64,000 nt of DNA, taken from NCBI RefSeq assembly GCF_026625705.1, contig NZ_CP113059.1:3162001-3226000 (forward strand), in the 5' to 3' direction. The notes under the pieces were generated by a model. The model was given only the letters and a program-made list of their open reading frames with translations. It had not been told where the DNA came from and did not search any database. This document shows positions 51,386 to 61,651 of this stretch, in pieces. Origin of the DNA: Pedobacter sp. SL55. Its GTDB lineage: Bacteria > Bacteroidota > Bacteroidia > Sphingobacteriales > Sphingobacteriaceae. The position numbers were made by a program, and so were the translations under genes. How positions within the stretch are numbered: position 1 is the first letter of the stretch; every line of letters begins with the position of its first letter.

Positions 51386-51500
51386 ATCGTTTGTAAATAT
51401 TTGACAAATATAGCAGTAAAAGGCTCATAAAATTGTATTAAAACGAAGTATAATATTGATTTATTATGATGTGCCTGATAGTTTTTATTATTTTAGACGA

Positions 51501-52076
51501 ATGATTCTGTCTGCAAAACCACAATATTCTATCGTACTGCTTCCTCCTCAAGAAGGAATTGACTATGTTGCTAACTTAAAAAATCAATTAAATTCTAAAA
51601 TTGGGTGGTACAACAGTAGAAATGCCAAAGCACACGTTACGGTATGCGAATTTACTGCCGATTTGGATGAATTGGATAGAATTATTAACGATTTGAAAGA
51701 GATTGCAAGTTATGAAATTCCGCATCATTTGGTTTTTGATGGTGTAGATAGTTATGCTAATGGAGCCGTATTTTTAAAACCTAATGCCGAAACGAAGGCT
51801 CCCTTAACGGCGTTGATGGGTAGGGTTCAGAAAAATCTCGGTGTTACAAATCAATATAAAAGCAAATCGCCGCACATGTCTATAGGTAGAAAGCTGAGCG
51901 AGGAAAATGTAGCACTGGCATTGTCTATGTTTGCTGGCGCTAAATTAGAATTTAACTGTGCTAATCTGGTATTGAGAAAATTTAATCACAAGATCAAACA
52001 GTATGTGGTTTTTTCGGAAGATTTTCCGTTTTTAGGATTAACACGTAAAGAAGAGGCGCAGCAAAGTCTATTTTAA
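51501..52076 (+). CDS. 2H phosphoesterase (2'-5' RNA ligase / YjcG-like)
   Basis: 191 residues from ATG 51501; a TTG 15 codons upstream is possible but unlikely. The two HxT/S motifs are AHVTVCEF near residue 44 and PHMSIGR near 128 (MSIG in place of HxTL). Members act on 2'-5' linked RNA or cyclic phosphates; the substrate is not known. Monocistronic. Confidence 0.85.
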   Translation: MILSAKPQYSIVLLPPQEGIDYVANLKNQLNSKIGWYNSRNAKAHVTVCEFTADLDELDRIINDLKEIASYEIPHHLVFDGVDSYANGAVFLKPNAETKAPLTALMGRVQKNLGVTNQYKSKSPHMSIGRKLSEENVALALSMFAGAKLEFNCANLVLRKFNHKIKQYVVFSEDFPFLGLTRKEEAQQSLF

Positions 52077-52383
52077 AGCTTATTGAAGAGAACCATTTTT
52101 TACCGAAATAGCCAAATTGAGCTTTGTCAATCTTGATTTTCGTTTTGCTTATAAGATTGACAATTTATTGCACTAACCCAAGTTAACTAAACCTGATGGA
52201 AATGACAGCCCCGAAGCATGAGGGCTATAATGAACAGCAGAGCTGACTTTAATAAAATCGATAGAACTCGCTTTTCTAAATAATAATACTTTTTTCCTCT
52301 CCACAATATAATATTTTCTCCACAAAAGCACTAAGGCTACCAAGCAAGATGCTATCTTTACGCTTTAGTAAATTTTTAAGATT
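52077..52383. other. Intergenic region before mutS
   Basis: 307 bases. It contains an 11-base perfect hairpin (52124-52163) and a second small one (AGCCC...GGGCT, near 52207-52226). A 17-codon open frame (52196) is not considered a gene. Confidence 0.55.
52124..52163 (+). terminator. Hairpin downstream of the 2H gene
   Basis: Perfect 11-base arms TTGTCAATCTT / AAGATTGACAA around an 18-base loop, 47 bases after the stop codon. Only a short T stretch follows. Confidence 0.6.
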
Positions 52384-54993
52384 TTGGCCAAAGCAAAAGA
52401 AACCGTTACCCCGTTAATGCAGCAATACAATACCATTAAGGCAAAATATCCTGGTGCGTTATTGTTATTTAGAGTAGGAGATTTTTACGAAACTTTTGGC
52501 GAAGATGCCATTAAAACTGCCAATATTTTAGGAATTGTTTTAACCAAACGTGGTACAGGACCTAATGGCGCATTAGAGCTAGCAGGTTTTCCGCATCATT
52601 CGCTAGAAAATTACCTTTCTAAATTGGTTAGGGCAGGGCAAAGGGTGGCCATTTGCGATCAGTTGGAAGACCCCAAGATGACCAAAACCATTGTAAAACG
52701 TGGTGTTACAGAGTTGGTTACGCCTGGCGTTGCTTACAGCGACAATATCTTAAACCAAAAATCTAACAATTACCTTGCTGCTGTATACTTTGAAAAAACA
52801 GCTATGGGTGTTGCTTTTTGCGATATTTCTACTGGAGAGTTTTTAGTAGCCCAAGGCAGTGCCGAGTATGTAGATAAGCTTTTACAGAGCTTTAAACCTA
52901 CAGAAGTAGTGTTTCAAAAGAGTAAAAGAAGTGATTTTGCGACATTGTTTGGCGATAAATTTTATACTTTTCATATTGATGATTGGGCTTTTACCGAAGA
53001 TTATGCTACCGAAGTTTTAACCAAACATTTTGAAGTTAATTCGCTTAAAGGTTTTGGTGTTGATAAGCTGACGGCTGGAATTGTAGCTGCAGGAGTGGTG
53101 TTGTACTACCTTGGCGAAACCGAACATAGAAACTTGCAGCACATTACTTCTATTTCTCGTGTTGAGGAAGAGAAATATATGTGGCTAGACCGCTTTACCA
53201 TCCGCAATTTGGAGTTGGTAAGCTCTGCTAACGACAATGCAGTAACCTTATTTGAAGTTTTAGATGATACTTGTACGCCAATGGGTGCAAGGTTATTGCA
53301 CAAATGGATCATTATGCCGTTGAAAGAATTGAAGCCAATTCAGGAACGTTTAGGCATGGTAGATTATTTGGTTAAAAATGAAATGCTTGCCGATGAGCTT
53401 TTACAGCATATTAAACCTATAGGAGATTTAGAGCGTTTGATTTCTAAGGTGGGTTTGCAGAAAGCTGGTCCGAGGGAGTTGCTGCAATTGAAACGTGCAT
53501 TGGCTCATACAGAAGAGATTAAGCGTTTAGCCGAAGAAAGTAAAAACCCCTATTTAGAGGTTTTAGCTTCGCAGTTAAATCCTTGTACCACCATAAAAGA
53601 TAAGTTAGAAAGAGAATTACAGGCCGACCCACCTGCCTTGTTAATTAAAGGAAATGTAATTGCCGATGGGGTTGATGACGAACTAGATAGACTACGTAAG
53701 ATTGCTTTTGGTGGTAAGGAGTTTTTGGTAGAAATTCAACGTCGTGAGATAGAAGCAACAGGTATTCCTTCCTTAAAAATATCATTTAATAATGTTTTTG
53801 GCTATTATTTAGAGGTTACCCATACCCATAAAGACAAAGTTCCTGAAAGTTGGATACGTAAACAAACTTTGGTTAACGCAGAGCGATACATTACACCCGA
53901 ACTAAAGGAATACGAAGAACAAATTTTAGGTGCCGAAGAAAAAATTCAAGCTATTGAGGTTCGTTTATATAACGAATTGATGTATCAGGTTGCGCATTTT
54001 ATTAAGCCGATACAATTAAATGCCTACTTGGTTGCGCAATTAGATGTGCTTTTGTGTTTTGCTCAATTAGCCGTTAAAAATTATTACACCAAGCCAGAGC
54101 TCAACAACAAAAAAGAGCTTGATATTAAAGGTGGTCGCCATCCGGTTATCGAGAAACGTTTGCCAGTAGGCGAAGAGTACATTACAAACGACGTGTATTT
54201 GGATAATGATACACAACAAATTATGATGATTACTGGGCCTAACATGTCGGGTAAGTCGGCCATTTTACGGCAAAGTGCGTTAATTGTTTTGATGGCGCAA
54301 ATGGGTTGTTTTGTTCCGGCTAAATCGGCAACTATTGGTATTGTAGATAAGATTTTCACTAGGGTAGGTGCTTCAGATAACCTTTCGAGTGGCGAAAGTA
54401 CGTTTATGGTAGAAATGAACGAAACGGCCAGTATTTTGAATAATATTTCTGACAGAAGTTTGATTTTGTTAGATGAAATTGGGCGTGGTACCAGTACTTA
54501 CGATGGGATCTCTATTGCTTGGGCCATTGCAGAATACCTGCACGAACACCCAACGGCAAGGCCAAAAACCTTGTTTGCAACGCATTACCATGAGCTTAAT
54601 GATTTGGAAAATACCATGAGCCGCATTAAGAATTACAATGTTACCAGCAAGGAACTACAGAATAAAATCATTTTCTTGCGTAAATTAGTTCCAGGCGGTA
54701 GTGAGCATAGTTTTGGTATCCAAGTAGCGAAAATGGCCGGTATGCCTGCAAAGCTAATTGCTAGGGCTAACGAAATTTTAAAGCGTTTAGAAATAGATAG
54801 AACCGAGGGGCAAAGTATTAAAGACAGTATTAAAAAAGTTCAAAATCAAGCCTATCAGTTGCAGATGTTTGCTATAGATGACCCTGTGCTAGTAAAAATC
54901 CGCGACTCGCTAAATAACTTGGATGTAAATACGTTAACTCCAGTAGAGGCGTTATTAAAACTTGATGAGATACAAAGGTTGATAAAGAATTAA
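52384..54993 (+). CDS. mutS: DNA mismatch repair protein MutS
   Basis: 869 residues. Start TTG ([16 protein letters not shown]), the family start; stop codons close the frame just upstream, and a later ATG (MQQYN) would cut conserved sequence. Mismatch contact motif FYETFGED near residue 37 (Phe-x-Glu), connector and lever domains, then ATPase Walker [12 protein letters not shown] near 620, [10 protein letters not shown] near 670, [12 protein letters not shown] near 695 and ATHYHELN near 735. C-terminal helical tail is present, so the dimer/tetramer region is kept. Confidence 0.98.
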   Translation: MAKAKETVTPLMQQYNTIKAKYPGALLLFRVGDFYETFGEDAIKTANILGIVLTKRGTGPNGALELAGFPHHSLENYLSKLVRAGQRVAICDQLEDPKMTKTIVKRGVTELVTPGVAYSDNILNQKSNNYLAAVYFEKTAMGVAFCDISTGEFLVAQGSAEYVDKLLQSFKPTEVVFQKSKRSDFATLFGDKFYTFHIDDWAFTEDYATEVLTKHFEVNSLKGFGVDKLTAGIVAAGVVLYYLGETEHRNLQHITSISRVEEEKYMWLDRFTIRNLELVSSANDNAVTLFEVLDDTCTPMGARLLHKWIIMPLKELKPIQERLGMVDYLVKNEMLADELLQHIKPIGDLERLISKVGLQKAGPRELLQLKRALAHTEEIKRLAEESKNPYLEVLASQLNPCTTIKDKLERELQADPPALLIKGNVIADGVDDELDRLRKIAFGGKEFLVEIQRREIEATGIPSLKISFNNVFGYYLEVTHTHKDKVPESWIRKQTLVNAERYITPELKEYEEQILGAEEKIQAIEVRLYNELMYQVAHFIKPIQLNAYLVAQLDVLLCFAQLAVKNYYTKPELNNKKELDIKGGRHPVIEKRLPVGEEYITNDVYLDNDTQQIMMITGPNMSGKSAILRQSALIVLMAQMGCFVPAKSATIGIVDKIFTRVGASDNLSSGESTFMVEMNETASILNNISDRSLILLDEIGRGTSTYDGISIAWAIAEYLHEHPTARPKTLFATHYHELNDLENTMSRIKNYNVTSKELQNKIIFLRKLVPGGSEHSFGIQVAKMAGMPAKLIARANEILKRLEIDRTEGQSIKDSIKKVQNQAYQLQMFAIDDPVLVKIRDSLNNLDVNTLTPVEALLKLDEIQRLIKN

Positions 54994-55106
54994 GGTTTCA
55001 GCCTTCTTGTTATTGCTAGGCAAGAAGCAATTTTACCAAGGAATGCCTTGAATAAAGTGCTTTAGTTTTGCTTCGTGCTTTGCAATGACGTTATAGACAT
55101 AGAGAG

Positions 55107-55391
55107 ATGGGGAAAACACTACGAAAATGTGAGAAAGGGCATGAATATTACAAAAGTAGTAACTGCCCAACTTGTCCGATATGTGAAAATGGACAGAAGC
55201 CGAAAGACGGATTTTTAGCTGCACTTTCTGCACCTGCAAGAAGAGCTTTAACAAATAATGGTATTCACTCTTTAAAAGAATTAGCTGCCTATACCGAAGA
55301 AGAAATTCTGAAACTACATGGCATGGGTAAAGCCAGTTTGCAAAAGTTAAAAGCACTATTAGCTAATGAGCAATTAGATTTTAAACGATAA
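55107..55391 (+). CDS. Zinc-ribbon plus RpoA-CTD/HhH-like small protein
   Basis: 94 residues. N-terminal Cys cluster (C near 8, then CPTCPIC near 20-26 with H) predicts a zinc site. The C-terminal 60 residues (APARRALTNNGIHSLKELAAYTEEEILKLHGMGKASLQKLK) match the helix-hairpin-helix domain of the RNA polymerase alpha C-terminus. Such standalone proteins are known in Bacteroidota, with unknown role; DNA or RNA binding is inferred. Two bases ahead of the NlpC/P60 gene, so co-transcribed. Confidence 0.82.
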   Translation: MGKTLRKCEKGHEYYKSSNCPTCPICENGQKPKDGFLAALSAPARRALTNNGIHSLKELAAYTEEEILKLHGMGKASLQKLKALLANEQLDFKR

Positions 55392-55393
55392 TT

Positions 55394-55891
55394 ATGTTAA
55401 TATTAAAACGAAGTTACTTATTATGTTTAGTGGTAATTTTTGTTGCGCTATTAGCATCCTGCGGTAGCAGAAAACCAACCGCTACTACCAAAGCCGCCCG
55501 AGCTGCCGATGCCATGGCCAATTTAAAAAGTAAGCCGCTTTATCGCTTCATTAACAACTGGACTGGCGTTAGGTATAAATTAGGCGGTTTAGATAAAAGT
55601 GGAATTGATTGCTCTGGTTTTGCGCTATTACTGCAAAGAGACATCTATGGTAAATCACTTCCCCGTAGATCAAGAGACCAGGCGGAAGCCGTAAGAAAGA
55701 AAAGCTTAGGTAATTTAAAGGAAGGAGATTTGATTTTCTTCTCTTTTGGTGGTAGAGAAGTAGATCATGTCGGTATCTACTTAAATAATGACTTTTTTGT
55801 GCATGCCTCAACATCAAGAGGGGTAATTGTTGATGATTTGACTTTGCCTGTGTACCAAAAAGCGATTGTGAAAACTGGAACATTGAACTGA
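55394..55891 (+). CDS. NlpC/P60 cysteine peptidase lipoprotein
   Basis: 165 residues. Lipobox LLASCGS near residue 21, so a lipoprotein. C40 domain with catalytic Cys in GIDCSGFALL near 78 and His in VDHVGIYLNNDFFVHAS near 125-140. Cleaves peptidoglycan peptide bonds. Stop and the next start overlap by one base (TGATG), so it is coupled to the thioredoxin-fold gene. Confidence 0.92.
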   Translation: MLILKRSYLLCLVVIFVALLASCGSRKPTATTKAARAADAMANLKSKPLYRFINNWTGVRYKLGGLDKSGIDCSGFALLLQRDIYGKSLPRRSRDQAEAVRKKSLGNLKEGDLIFFSFGGREVDHVGIYLNNDFFVHASTSRGVIVDDLTLPVYQKAIVKTGTLN

Positions 55892-56451
55892 TGAAAAAGT
55901 TGATAGGCACACTCTTTATGCTCTTTGCTACTGCATTATTTGTTAATGCACAAGAAGTTAAAAAAGTAGGCGATACGTTAACTAATATCCGCCTTAAAAG
56001 TACAAAGGGGGTTGTTTACAATCTTAATAACAATAAAACAAAGGGTTGCATTATCGTCTTTATGACGCCAAGTTGCGATCACTGTCTTGCGTATGTTGGT
56101 AGAGTATTGGCGCTTAATGCAAAGTACCAAGCCAAAGGTTTTCCAGTTATTGCTATTGGCCCTTACGGAGATAATGATAAAGACTATCCTTATGATGCCA
56201 TGCCAGCGATGAAAAAACTAGCTGAAGAAAAAGCATTTACTTTTCCATATCTGGCCGATGAGAAATTCAAATACACTTGGCTTTTTGATATCAAACAAAC
56301 ACCCAAATCCGTTGTACTAAAAAAAGTTAAAAACGGATTTTTAGTAACCTATATCGGTAATATTGATGACGAGCCTAACGAAAAGAAAACACCTAAAAAG
56401 AAATATGTTGAGATGGCGGTAAACAAATTACTGTTGGAGGATATTCGTTAA
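55891..56451 (+). CDS. Exported thioredoxin-fold protein (CDHC motif)
   Basis: 186 residues with a signal peptide (cleavage near NAQ). TlpA/AhpC-TSA type fold with redox pair CDHC in MTPSCDHCLAY near 65, PVIAIGPYGDNDKDYPYD and a cis-Pro TPKSVVL near 145. Probably a periplasmic disulfide or peroxide-handling protein. First of three consecutive thioredoxin-fold genes; the third (56975) is its closest paralogue in the series (same Asp-rich loop and N-D-Q/D-E ending). Confidence 0.87.
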   Translation: MKKLIGTLFMLFATALFVNAQEVKKVGDTLTNIRLKSTKGVVYNLNNNKTKGCIIVFMTPSCDHCLAYVGRVLALNAKYQAKGFPVIAIGPYGDNDKDYPYDAMPAMKKLAEEKAFTFPYLADEKFKYTWLFDIKQTPKSVVLKKVKNGFLVTYIGNIDDEPNEKKTPKKKYVEMAVNKLLLEDIR

Positions 56452-56465
56452 CTGCTAAATAACAG

Positions 56466-56954
56466 ATGTTTATGTTTAAAATTATCGTAACAATGTTGTT
56501 GGTTTTTGTAGGGTGCATTGCCAGTGCACAAGTTAAATTGTTAACTTTAAATGAATTAGAACAAAGAGTAGCCAACGGGAAAGATACTACTTATGTGGTT
56601 AATTTTTGGGCTACTTGGTGCGGGCCATGCGTAGAAGAATTGCCGTATTTTGAAAAATTGAACAATGAAAATGCAAAAAAACCATTGAAGGTAATACTGA
56701 TGAGTTTAGATTTTAAATCGAAATTAAAAACTGATGTGATACCTTTTGTAGCTAAGCATCAAATCAAATCTGAAGTGTATGTAGTTAATGAAACAGACCA
56801 ACAAAAATTTATCGATCGGGTAGATCAAAATTGGTCGGGCGCTTTACCTGCAACATTAATCTTAAATACAAACAAAAAAGTAAGATCATTTCACGAAAGA
56901 GCATTTACCTACGAGCAACTTACTAAAACCATATCGACAGCAATTAAACCTTAA
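56466..56954 (+). CDS. TlpA-type disulfide reductase
   Basis: 162 residues with a signal peptide (ends VGCIASAQ; the Cys could also act as a lipidation site). Active site WATWCGPCVEELPYF near 46, cis-Pro LPATLI near 130. Periplasmic thioredoxin-like reductase, often serving cytochrome c maturation. Fourteen bases after the preceding gene. Start at ATG 56466 or the second Met three codons later. Confidence 0.9.
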   Translation: MFMFKIIVTMLLVFVGCIASAQVKLLTLNELEQRVANGKDTTYVVNFWATWCGPCVEELPYFEKLNNENAKKPLKVILMSLDFKSKLKTDVIPFVAKHQIKSEVYVVNETDQQKFIDRVDQNWSGALPATLILNTNKKVRSFHERAFTYEQLTKTISTAIKP

Positions 56955-56974
56955 TCATTTAAATATAATTGAAT

Positions 56975-57589
56975 ATGAAAAAGTTAATATTGGCAAGTTT
57001 AACCTTATTTATGGTTACTGCGGCAAATGCCCAAACTGGTTATAAAGTAGGCGATGTAGCTTCAGATTTTAATTTAAAAAATGTAGACGGTAAGCAAATT
57101 TCTTTGGCTAGTTATCAAAATGCGAAAGGGTATATTGTGGTATTTACTTGCAATACTTGCCCTGTTTCTAAAGCTTACGAGGCTCGTGTAGAAAATTTGA
57201 ATAAATTGTACGCTACAAAGGGGTATCCAGTGGTAGCTTTAAATACCAATGACCCGGTGGCTTCTCCAGGTGATAACTATGCTAAAATGCAAGAAAGAGC
57301 CAAAGAGAAGAAATTCAGCTTTGCTTATTTAGAAGATCCGGATCATGTTTACACCAAAAAATATGGTGCAATGCGTACACCTCACGTATTCGTTTTGCAA
57401 AAGACAGCTAAAGGTAACGAGGTAGCTTATATTGGCGCCATAGATAACGATCAGCAAGAAGCAAATCCAGAAAGAGAAAATTATGTGCAAAATGCGGTAA
57501 ATCAACTGTTAAAAGGAGAGAAGCCTACTGTAACCAATACAAAAGCCATTGGCTGTACCATTAAATGGAAGAAAGAAGTAAGTAGGTAG
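56975..57589 (+). CDS. Exported redoxin-family protein (CNTC motif)
   Basis: 204 residues from ATG 56975; a TTG two codons upstream is rejected. Signal peptide (..ANAQ), then AhpC/TSA-like fold with VFTCNTCPVSKAYE (Cys pair CNTC) near 60, NTNDPVASPGDNY and RTPHVFVL near 145. Similar to redoxin proteins widespread in Bacteroidota. Twenty bases after the TlpA gene, ending a five-gene operon (zinc/HhH, NlpC, three redox proteins), closed by a terminator at 57612. Confidence 0.88.
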   Translation: MKKLILASLTLFMVTAANAQTGYKVGDVASDFNLKNVDGKQISLASYQNAKGYIVVFTCNTCPVSKAYEARVENLNKLYATKGYPVVALNTNDPVASPGDNYAKMQERAKEKKFSFAYLEDPDHVYTKKYGAMRTPHVFVLQKTAKGNEVAYIGAIDNDQQEANPERENYVQNAVNQLLKGEKPTVTNTKAIGCTIKWKKEVSR

Positions 57590-57611
57590 TTTCTTGTAGA
57601 GAACAAAGATG

Positions 57612-57658
57612 AAAGAGCAAGGGTTAAGGGTACTTTATGTCTTTAATCTTTGCTCTTT
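57612..57658. terminator. Bidirectional terminator between convergent operons
   Basis: Long stem: AAAGAGCAA...TTAAGG on the left and CTTTAATCTTTGCTCTTT on the right, with G-U pairs. Overlaps the stop codon of the minus-strand gene (57643). Confidence 0.8.
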
Positions 57659-59546
57659 TTCAATGCCAGCGTAACTCTAACTCTATCGTAACTGGCCACC
57701 TCATTTACAAAGTTTTCGAAAGCTTCATAATCATTAGGTTCAAATAAGCCATCTTTCATCATCAGTTTTCTGTAGTAAAATAACTTGCCGTCTTTTATTT
57801 TTATTTCGGCTAAATAAGTTCCGAATTTACTAGCTACTTCCATTTTTTTTGGCAGCATAACTGGTAAAATACTATCGTCTAACTGGAAAAATAAGCTATC
57901 TATATCGGTGTATCCACGTTTTAAATCTAAAGCTAAGGTTCTGTTACGTACAGACGGAACTAGCCGTTTAAGGTTAAATAGGTTTGGGGTAAAACTTAAC
58001 TTTTCGTTATTGGTACTTCCGTAATTATTTATACTCACTGCTAATTTTTCTGTAAAAATAGGAACTTCGTTATTTGCCGTTAAGTTGATGGATGTAAATT
58101 CAATATTGTTAATGTCGTATAGATATTTTAACTGTTTTTGCTGTTCTGTTGGAGATTTTTTAATTAAGAAATAATGGCTATCGAACTGAGAACCGGTAAA
58201 TGTAGTGGTTAAATGGCCAGAAATTTTTCCATCTTTTGATAAAGATAGCTCTGCCATACGGATTTGTTGGCTTTTGGCAGCTTCAAACTTTGGTGTTTTT
58301 AAAAGTTTACCGCCATCTTTAGTGCAGGCTAAAACCCATCTATCATCAGTAAATGAACCTAAATAACCAAATGGCGCATCTTGACTGGTACACTCCAACC
58401 AAGTAGTATCGCCGTTTAAGGGCAAACATAAAATAACATGGTTGCCTTGCTCCATACTGGCAAAAGAGGGCAATAGGTCTGTTTTTTCTTCGCCTGCATT
58501 AACCACGCAATAATAAGATTCGATACCTGCAGCCTCCAACAAACTTTGCATGTAATTTACCAGCGCTTTGCAATCGCCATAACCTAATCTATCCACTTCG
58601 GCAGCTTTAATAGGCATAAAACCACCAATGCCAATTTGTACACTAATGTAACGTGTCTTCTTCTGAAAATGTTCGTAAATTTTCTTTGCTTTGGCTTTAT
58701 CGTTGGTCTCGTTTTTAACTAAATCTTTAATAAATTGAACGGTTTCTATGGGTAAAACACGTTTATCTTTCAATAAATAATCGTAGCTAAGCTTACCTAA
58801 GCCCTCCCAATTGGTGTAACTGCCTTTAAAATTATAATAGCTGAAGTTTTTAGGCGCTACTTTTACAGCAGTAAAAAAGCTTTCTGGGTTAGGAGAATAA
58901 GGCTCGTGTTTAATGGCGTTTATTCCCTCAACTTTCCATGTTAAACTTTTTTGTTTTTCTAGCGTTTTCTCTTCTGTTTGGCCTTTGTAATTGTTTGTGT
59001 AAACCCTAACCTCATCAGTTAGGTTGTAAATGAACTCATAGCTGCTTTTTTCTACAGCTACATCAAAACTAGAGATTGGTCTCCATTCTGGTATAATTAG
59101 GTTTTGTTTGTTTCTAATTTCGTACTGATAAACAATGGTGTAAGGGTAATTATTTACTTGTGGGATATAGCATTTACCCGATCATCTTCAAATAAAGAAA
59201 TAGCGCTAACTGCGCTTTCATCCTTAAAATTGCTCAGTGAAAATTTGCCAGTTTGCTTTCCAAATTCGTCATAAATTTCGCCTTTGGCCGATTTGATTAC
59301 CGTGTTTTTATCATAAAGTAAAGCAAGCTGAGCTTGTCTATCTCCATTTTTGTTGAGTACAGTAATACTCGTATAAACAGTTAGCAACACCTGATCCGGA
59401 GATCGCATATCTACTACGGTTTTGCTATCTCTTATAATGGCGTGCGCTCTATTTTTTAAAGCAGCTGGAATAACATCAACAGCATAGTTTTGTGCCTTGG
59501 CTGCTAAACAAACCAACAATAAAGCTAATGTTAAAATCTTATTCAT
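57643..59546 (-). pseudogene. Exported DUF3857/transglutaminase protein, one frameshift
   Basis: About 634 residues after one base is restored. N-terminal signal peptide (MNKILTLALLLVCLAAKAQ) and DUF3857 strands up to EDDRVNA (59546-59154 frame), then a missing base near 59170; the other frame resumes at YIPQVNNYPYTIVYQYE and runs uninterrupted to 57643, through the transglutaminase-like core (GDCKALVNYM with Cys near residue ~350, and GNHVIL with His). Start overlaps the stop of the upstream paralogue by one base (TAATG). Role unknown; exported proteins of this kind are common in Bacteroidota. Confidence 0.8.
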
Positions 59547-61522
59547 TAGTTGGCTTTCGATAACACTACTTCTGATTTTTGTGCTTGAATAATTCTATTG
59601 TAAAACTCTTTAAGATAGTGATATTCTTCTGAAGTGTAGATTGCTTTGTTAAACTGCAATTGCTGATTGATGGTTAAATTATTGTCGCTTACCTCTGTTC
59701 TTACCAAATATTTGCCACCTTGGTTTGGCAATGCCATAGAAATATCGCTAGGTTTTTCTTTAACCATATAATTTTCTGGCAGTGTTATGTTAATTGAGAT
59801 GCGTTCGTCGCTTGCAGCTCCCAAATCAACGGGATAATTTCTTTCATTTAATTTGAAAGGATTTTTTCTAATCGGATTAATAAAAAATGGATTAAAATAA
59901 CTGACCGACTGCTCTTCGGTTCCAATGCTAAACTCAACTTCGTATTCTTCTGTAATCGAATTTTCTACCGTGTCTAAGTTGGTAATTTTAAAATTTTTGA
60001 TTTTGATGTTTGATAAACGCTCATCTAATTTTTCTACATATTCATCTACAGACGAATATTTTTTAATTGATTTACGAAGATTAAGTGCATCAAAACCTGA
60101 CGAATAAGAAGTTATTTTGCCATTAATTTTACCGTCTTCGCTCATTACACCAGTTAAATTATGAACGGTAGAGCTTTTTTGCGAAGCTTTAAGATCAATC
60201 CAATACGATGGTTTCTTTAGATGAATTACCCTGCCTTGATCGTTAATACATCTCAAGGGTAGTAATCCAAATGGTGCCAAAGGTTCAGATGCATCAAGCA
60301 AATAGCTTTTGTCGTCAATGTTAACTTTAGCCACTACGTAGTTAAATTCGCTCATAATTGGAAAGAGCTTGTTTACTGTTCCATTTTCGCGGGTAGATAA
60401 AATTACAGCCTCTGCATCTAACTCTGCTGCAGATAATGCCGATATCAGCGCAAAGTTAATATCTGCCACATTTCCAGAACGTTTGTCTATCACTTCTTTA
60501 ACACTGGTTTCGCTATACTTTCCGTAATAATTATTCCAACGTATCTGTTTTTTGATATACTCAAAGATGGCTTTTGCTTTGTCTAGATCTGTAGCTGCAT
60601 TGCCTATCACACTTGGCAAAATGTTTTTAAAAACATCTTTCTTTTTCATTTGGCCGCCAAAATCTTTGTTAGAGGTTAGTTCATAGTCAATGTCTTTCCA
60701 TGATTTGGTATACTTTTGCGAAGAACCATTGAGGTAGTGTACCTCTTCCAATTCAAAGTAAATAGCAGATTTGTAGTTGGTAGGCGAGGTCATGTAATCT
60801 TCTTCAATAAAAGCTGGCATGTCTTTCATCGTAAAAGTTAGCTTAGAACAATCCATCTCTTTACCAACCACACGCAAGCATTCACGACTTAGCTCTGCTT
60901 TATTTTCTGTAAGCTTGTAAAATCCTCTCAACGATATATTGTACTTATAGTTTGCCGGTATATAGGCAATATAGGTGCTGTTAACTTTGGGTAAATCTGA
61001 CTGAAAAATCCACGATCTGAAGTTGAAGAGATACGGCGTTTCTATGGTATATTGATACTCGATGATCGAATTTTTAGTGATATTTGGTAGGGTAAACTTC
61101 GTAAGAGAAAGGTATTTCGATTTTTCTTCGTTAAATATCGACTTTGTTGTCATTTCCGTTTCTACAAATTTTCCGTTTTGATAGTTAAACGTAGACGCTT
61201 TGATACCTGAAATAACTTCTTGTTGGTTGTCGCCAGTTCCGCTTTTATAGGTTGGAATAACAATATTAGCGGCGTTAAATCCTTCTTTGTTGAAAATTTT
61301 GATGCGGGCATGATACTCATAAACAAGTTTCATACTACCTGTTTCAGAATCGTAAGAAAAGCGTGTGTTGCCAAACTCATTCAAATAAACTGTGTTGGCA
61401 TTACTATCTATTTGTTTATTGTTAAACATCCTGTCTTCATCAGTTAGTTTTCCATAAATAAAGTCTTGAGCAATGGTAGGATATGAAAAAAATAATAGGA
61501 CTATAATTAGATACTTGCGCAT
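59546..61522 (-). CDS. Exported DUF3857/transglutaminase protein, intact paralogue
   Basis: 658 residues with a signal peptide (MRKYLIIVLLFFSYPTIAQ). DUF3857 beta-sandwich in the first ~300 residues (MKLVYEYHARIKIFNKEGF..ANIVIPTYKSG), then a transglutaminase-like domain (IFEYIKKQIRWNNYYG, ..RSGNVADINFALISALSAAELDAEAVILSTR), and a C-terminal DUF. Where catalytic Cys is expected (NVADIN in place of GDC) this copy lacks it, so it may be a non-enzymatic paralogue of the downstream protein, which keeps GDCK. The two genes overlap by one base. Confidence 0.87.
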   Translation of the reverse strand: MRKYLIIVLLFFSYPTIAQDFIYGKLTDEDRMFNNKQIDSNANTVYLNEFGNTRFSYDSETGSMKLVYEYHARIKIFNKEGFNAANIVIPTYKSGTGDNQQEVISGIKASTFNYQNGKFVETEMTTKSIFNEEKSKYLSLTKFTLPNITKNSIIEYQYTIETPYLFNFRSWIFQSDLPKVNSTYIAYIPANYKYNISLRGFYKLTENKAELSRECLRVVGKEMDCSKLTFTMKDMPAFIEEDYMTSPTNYKSAIYFELEEVHYLNGSSQKYTKSWKDIDYELTSNKDFGGQMKKKDVFKNILPSVIGNAATDLDKAKAIFEYIKKQIRWNNYYGKYSETSVKEVIDKRSGNVADINFALISALSAAELDAEAVILSTRENGTVNKLFPIMSEFNYVVAKVNIDDKSYLLDASEPLAPFGLLPLRCINDQGRVIHLKKPSYWIDLKASQKSSTVHNLTGVMSEDGKINGKITSYSSGFDALNLRKSIKKYSSVDEYVEKLDERLSNIKIKNFKITNLDTVENSITEEYEVEFSIGTEEQSVSYFNPFFINPIRKNPFKLNERNYPVDLGAASDERISINITLPENYMVKEKPSDISMALPNQGGKYLVRTEVSDNNLTINQQLQFNKAIYTSEEYHYLKEFYNRIIQAQKSEVVLSKAN

Positions 61523-61651
61523 AAAATGTAATTTTTAAGAACGGTACCGCAATTTAATGTAACTATCCTAATAATCTAATATTTAAAGCTTTTTTCATTA
61601 AAAAATAAAATTACGCTATGTTTTTAGCAAATTTGGAAGATATAAATCGGT

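Noticed and set aside
52196-52246. 17-codon micro-ORF before mutS
   Set aside because: Too short, and no conserved feature or ribosome binding site. The hairpin nearby is unrelated.
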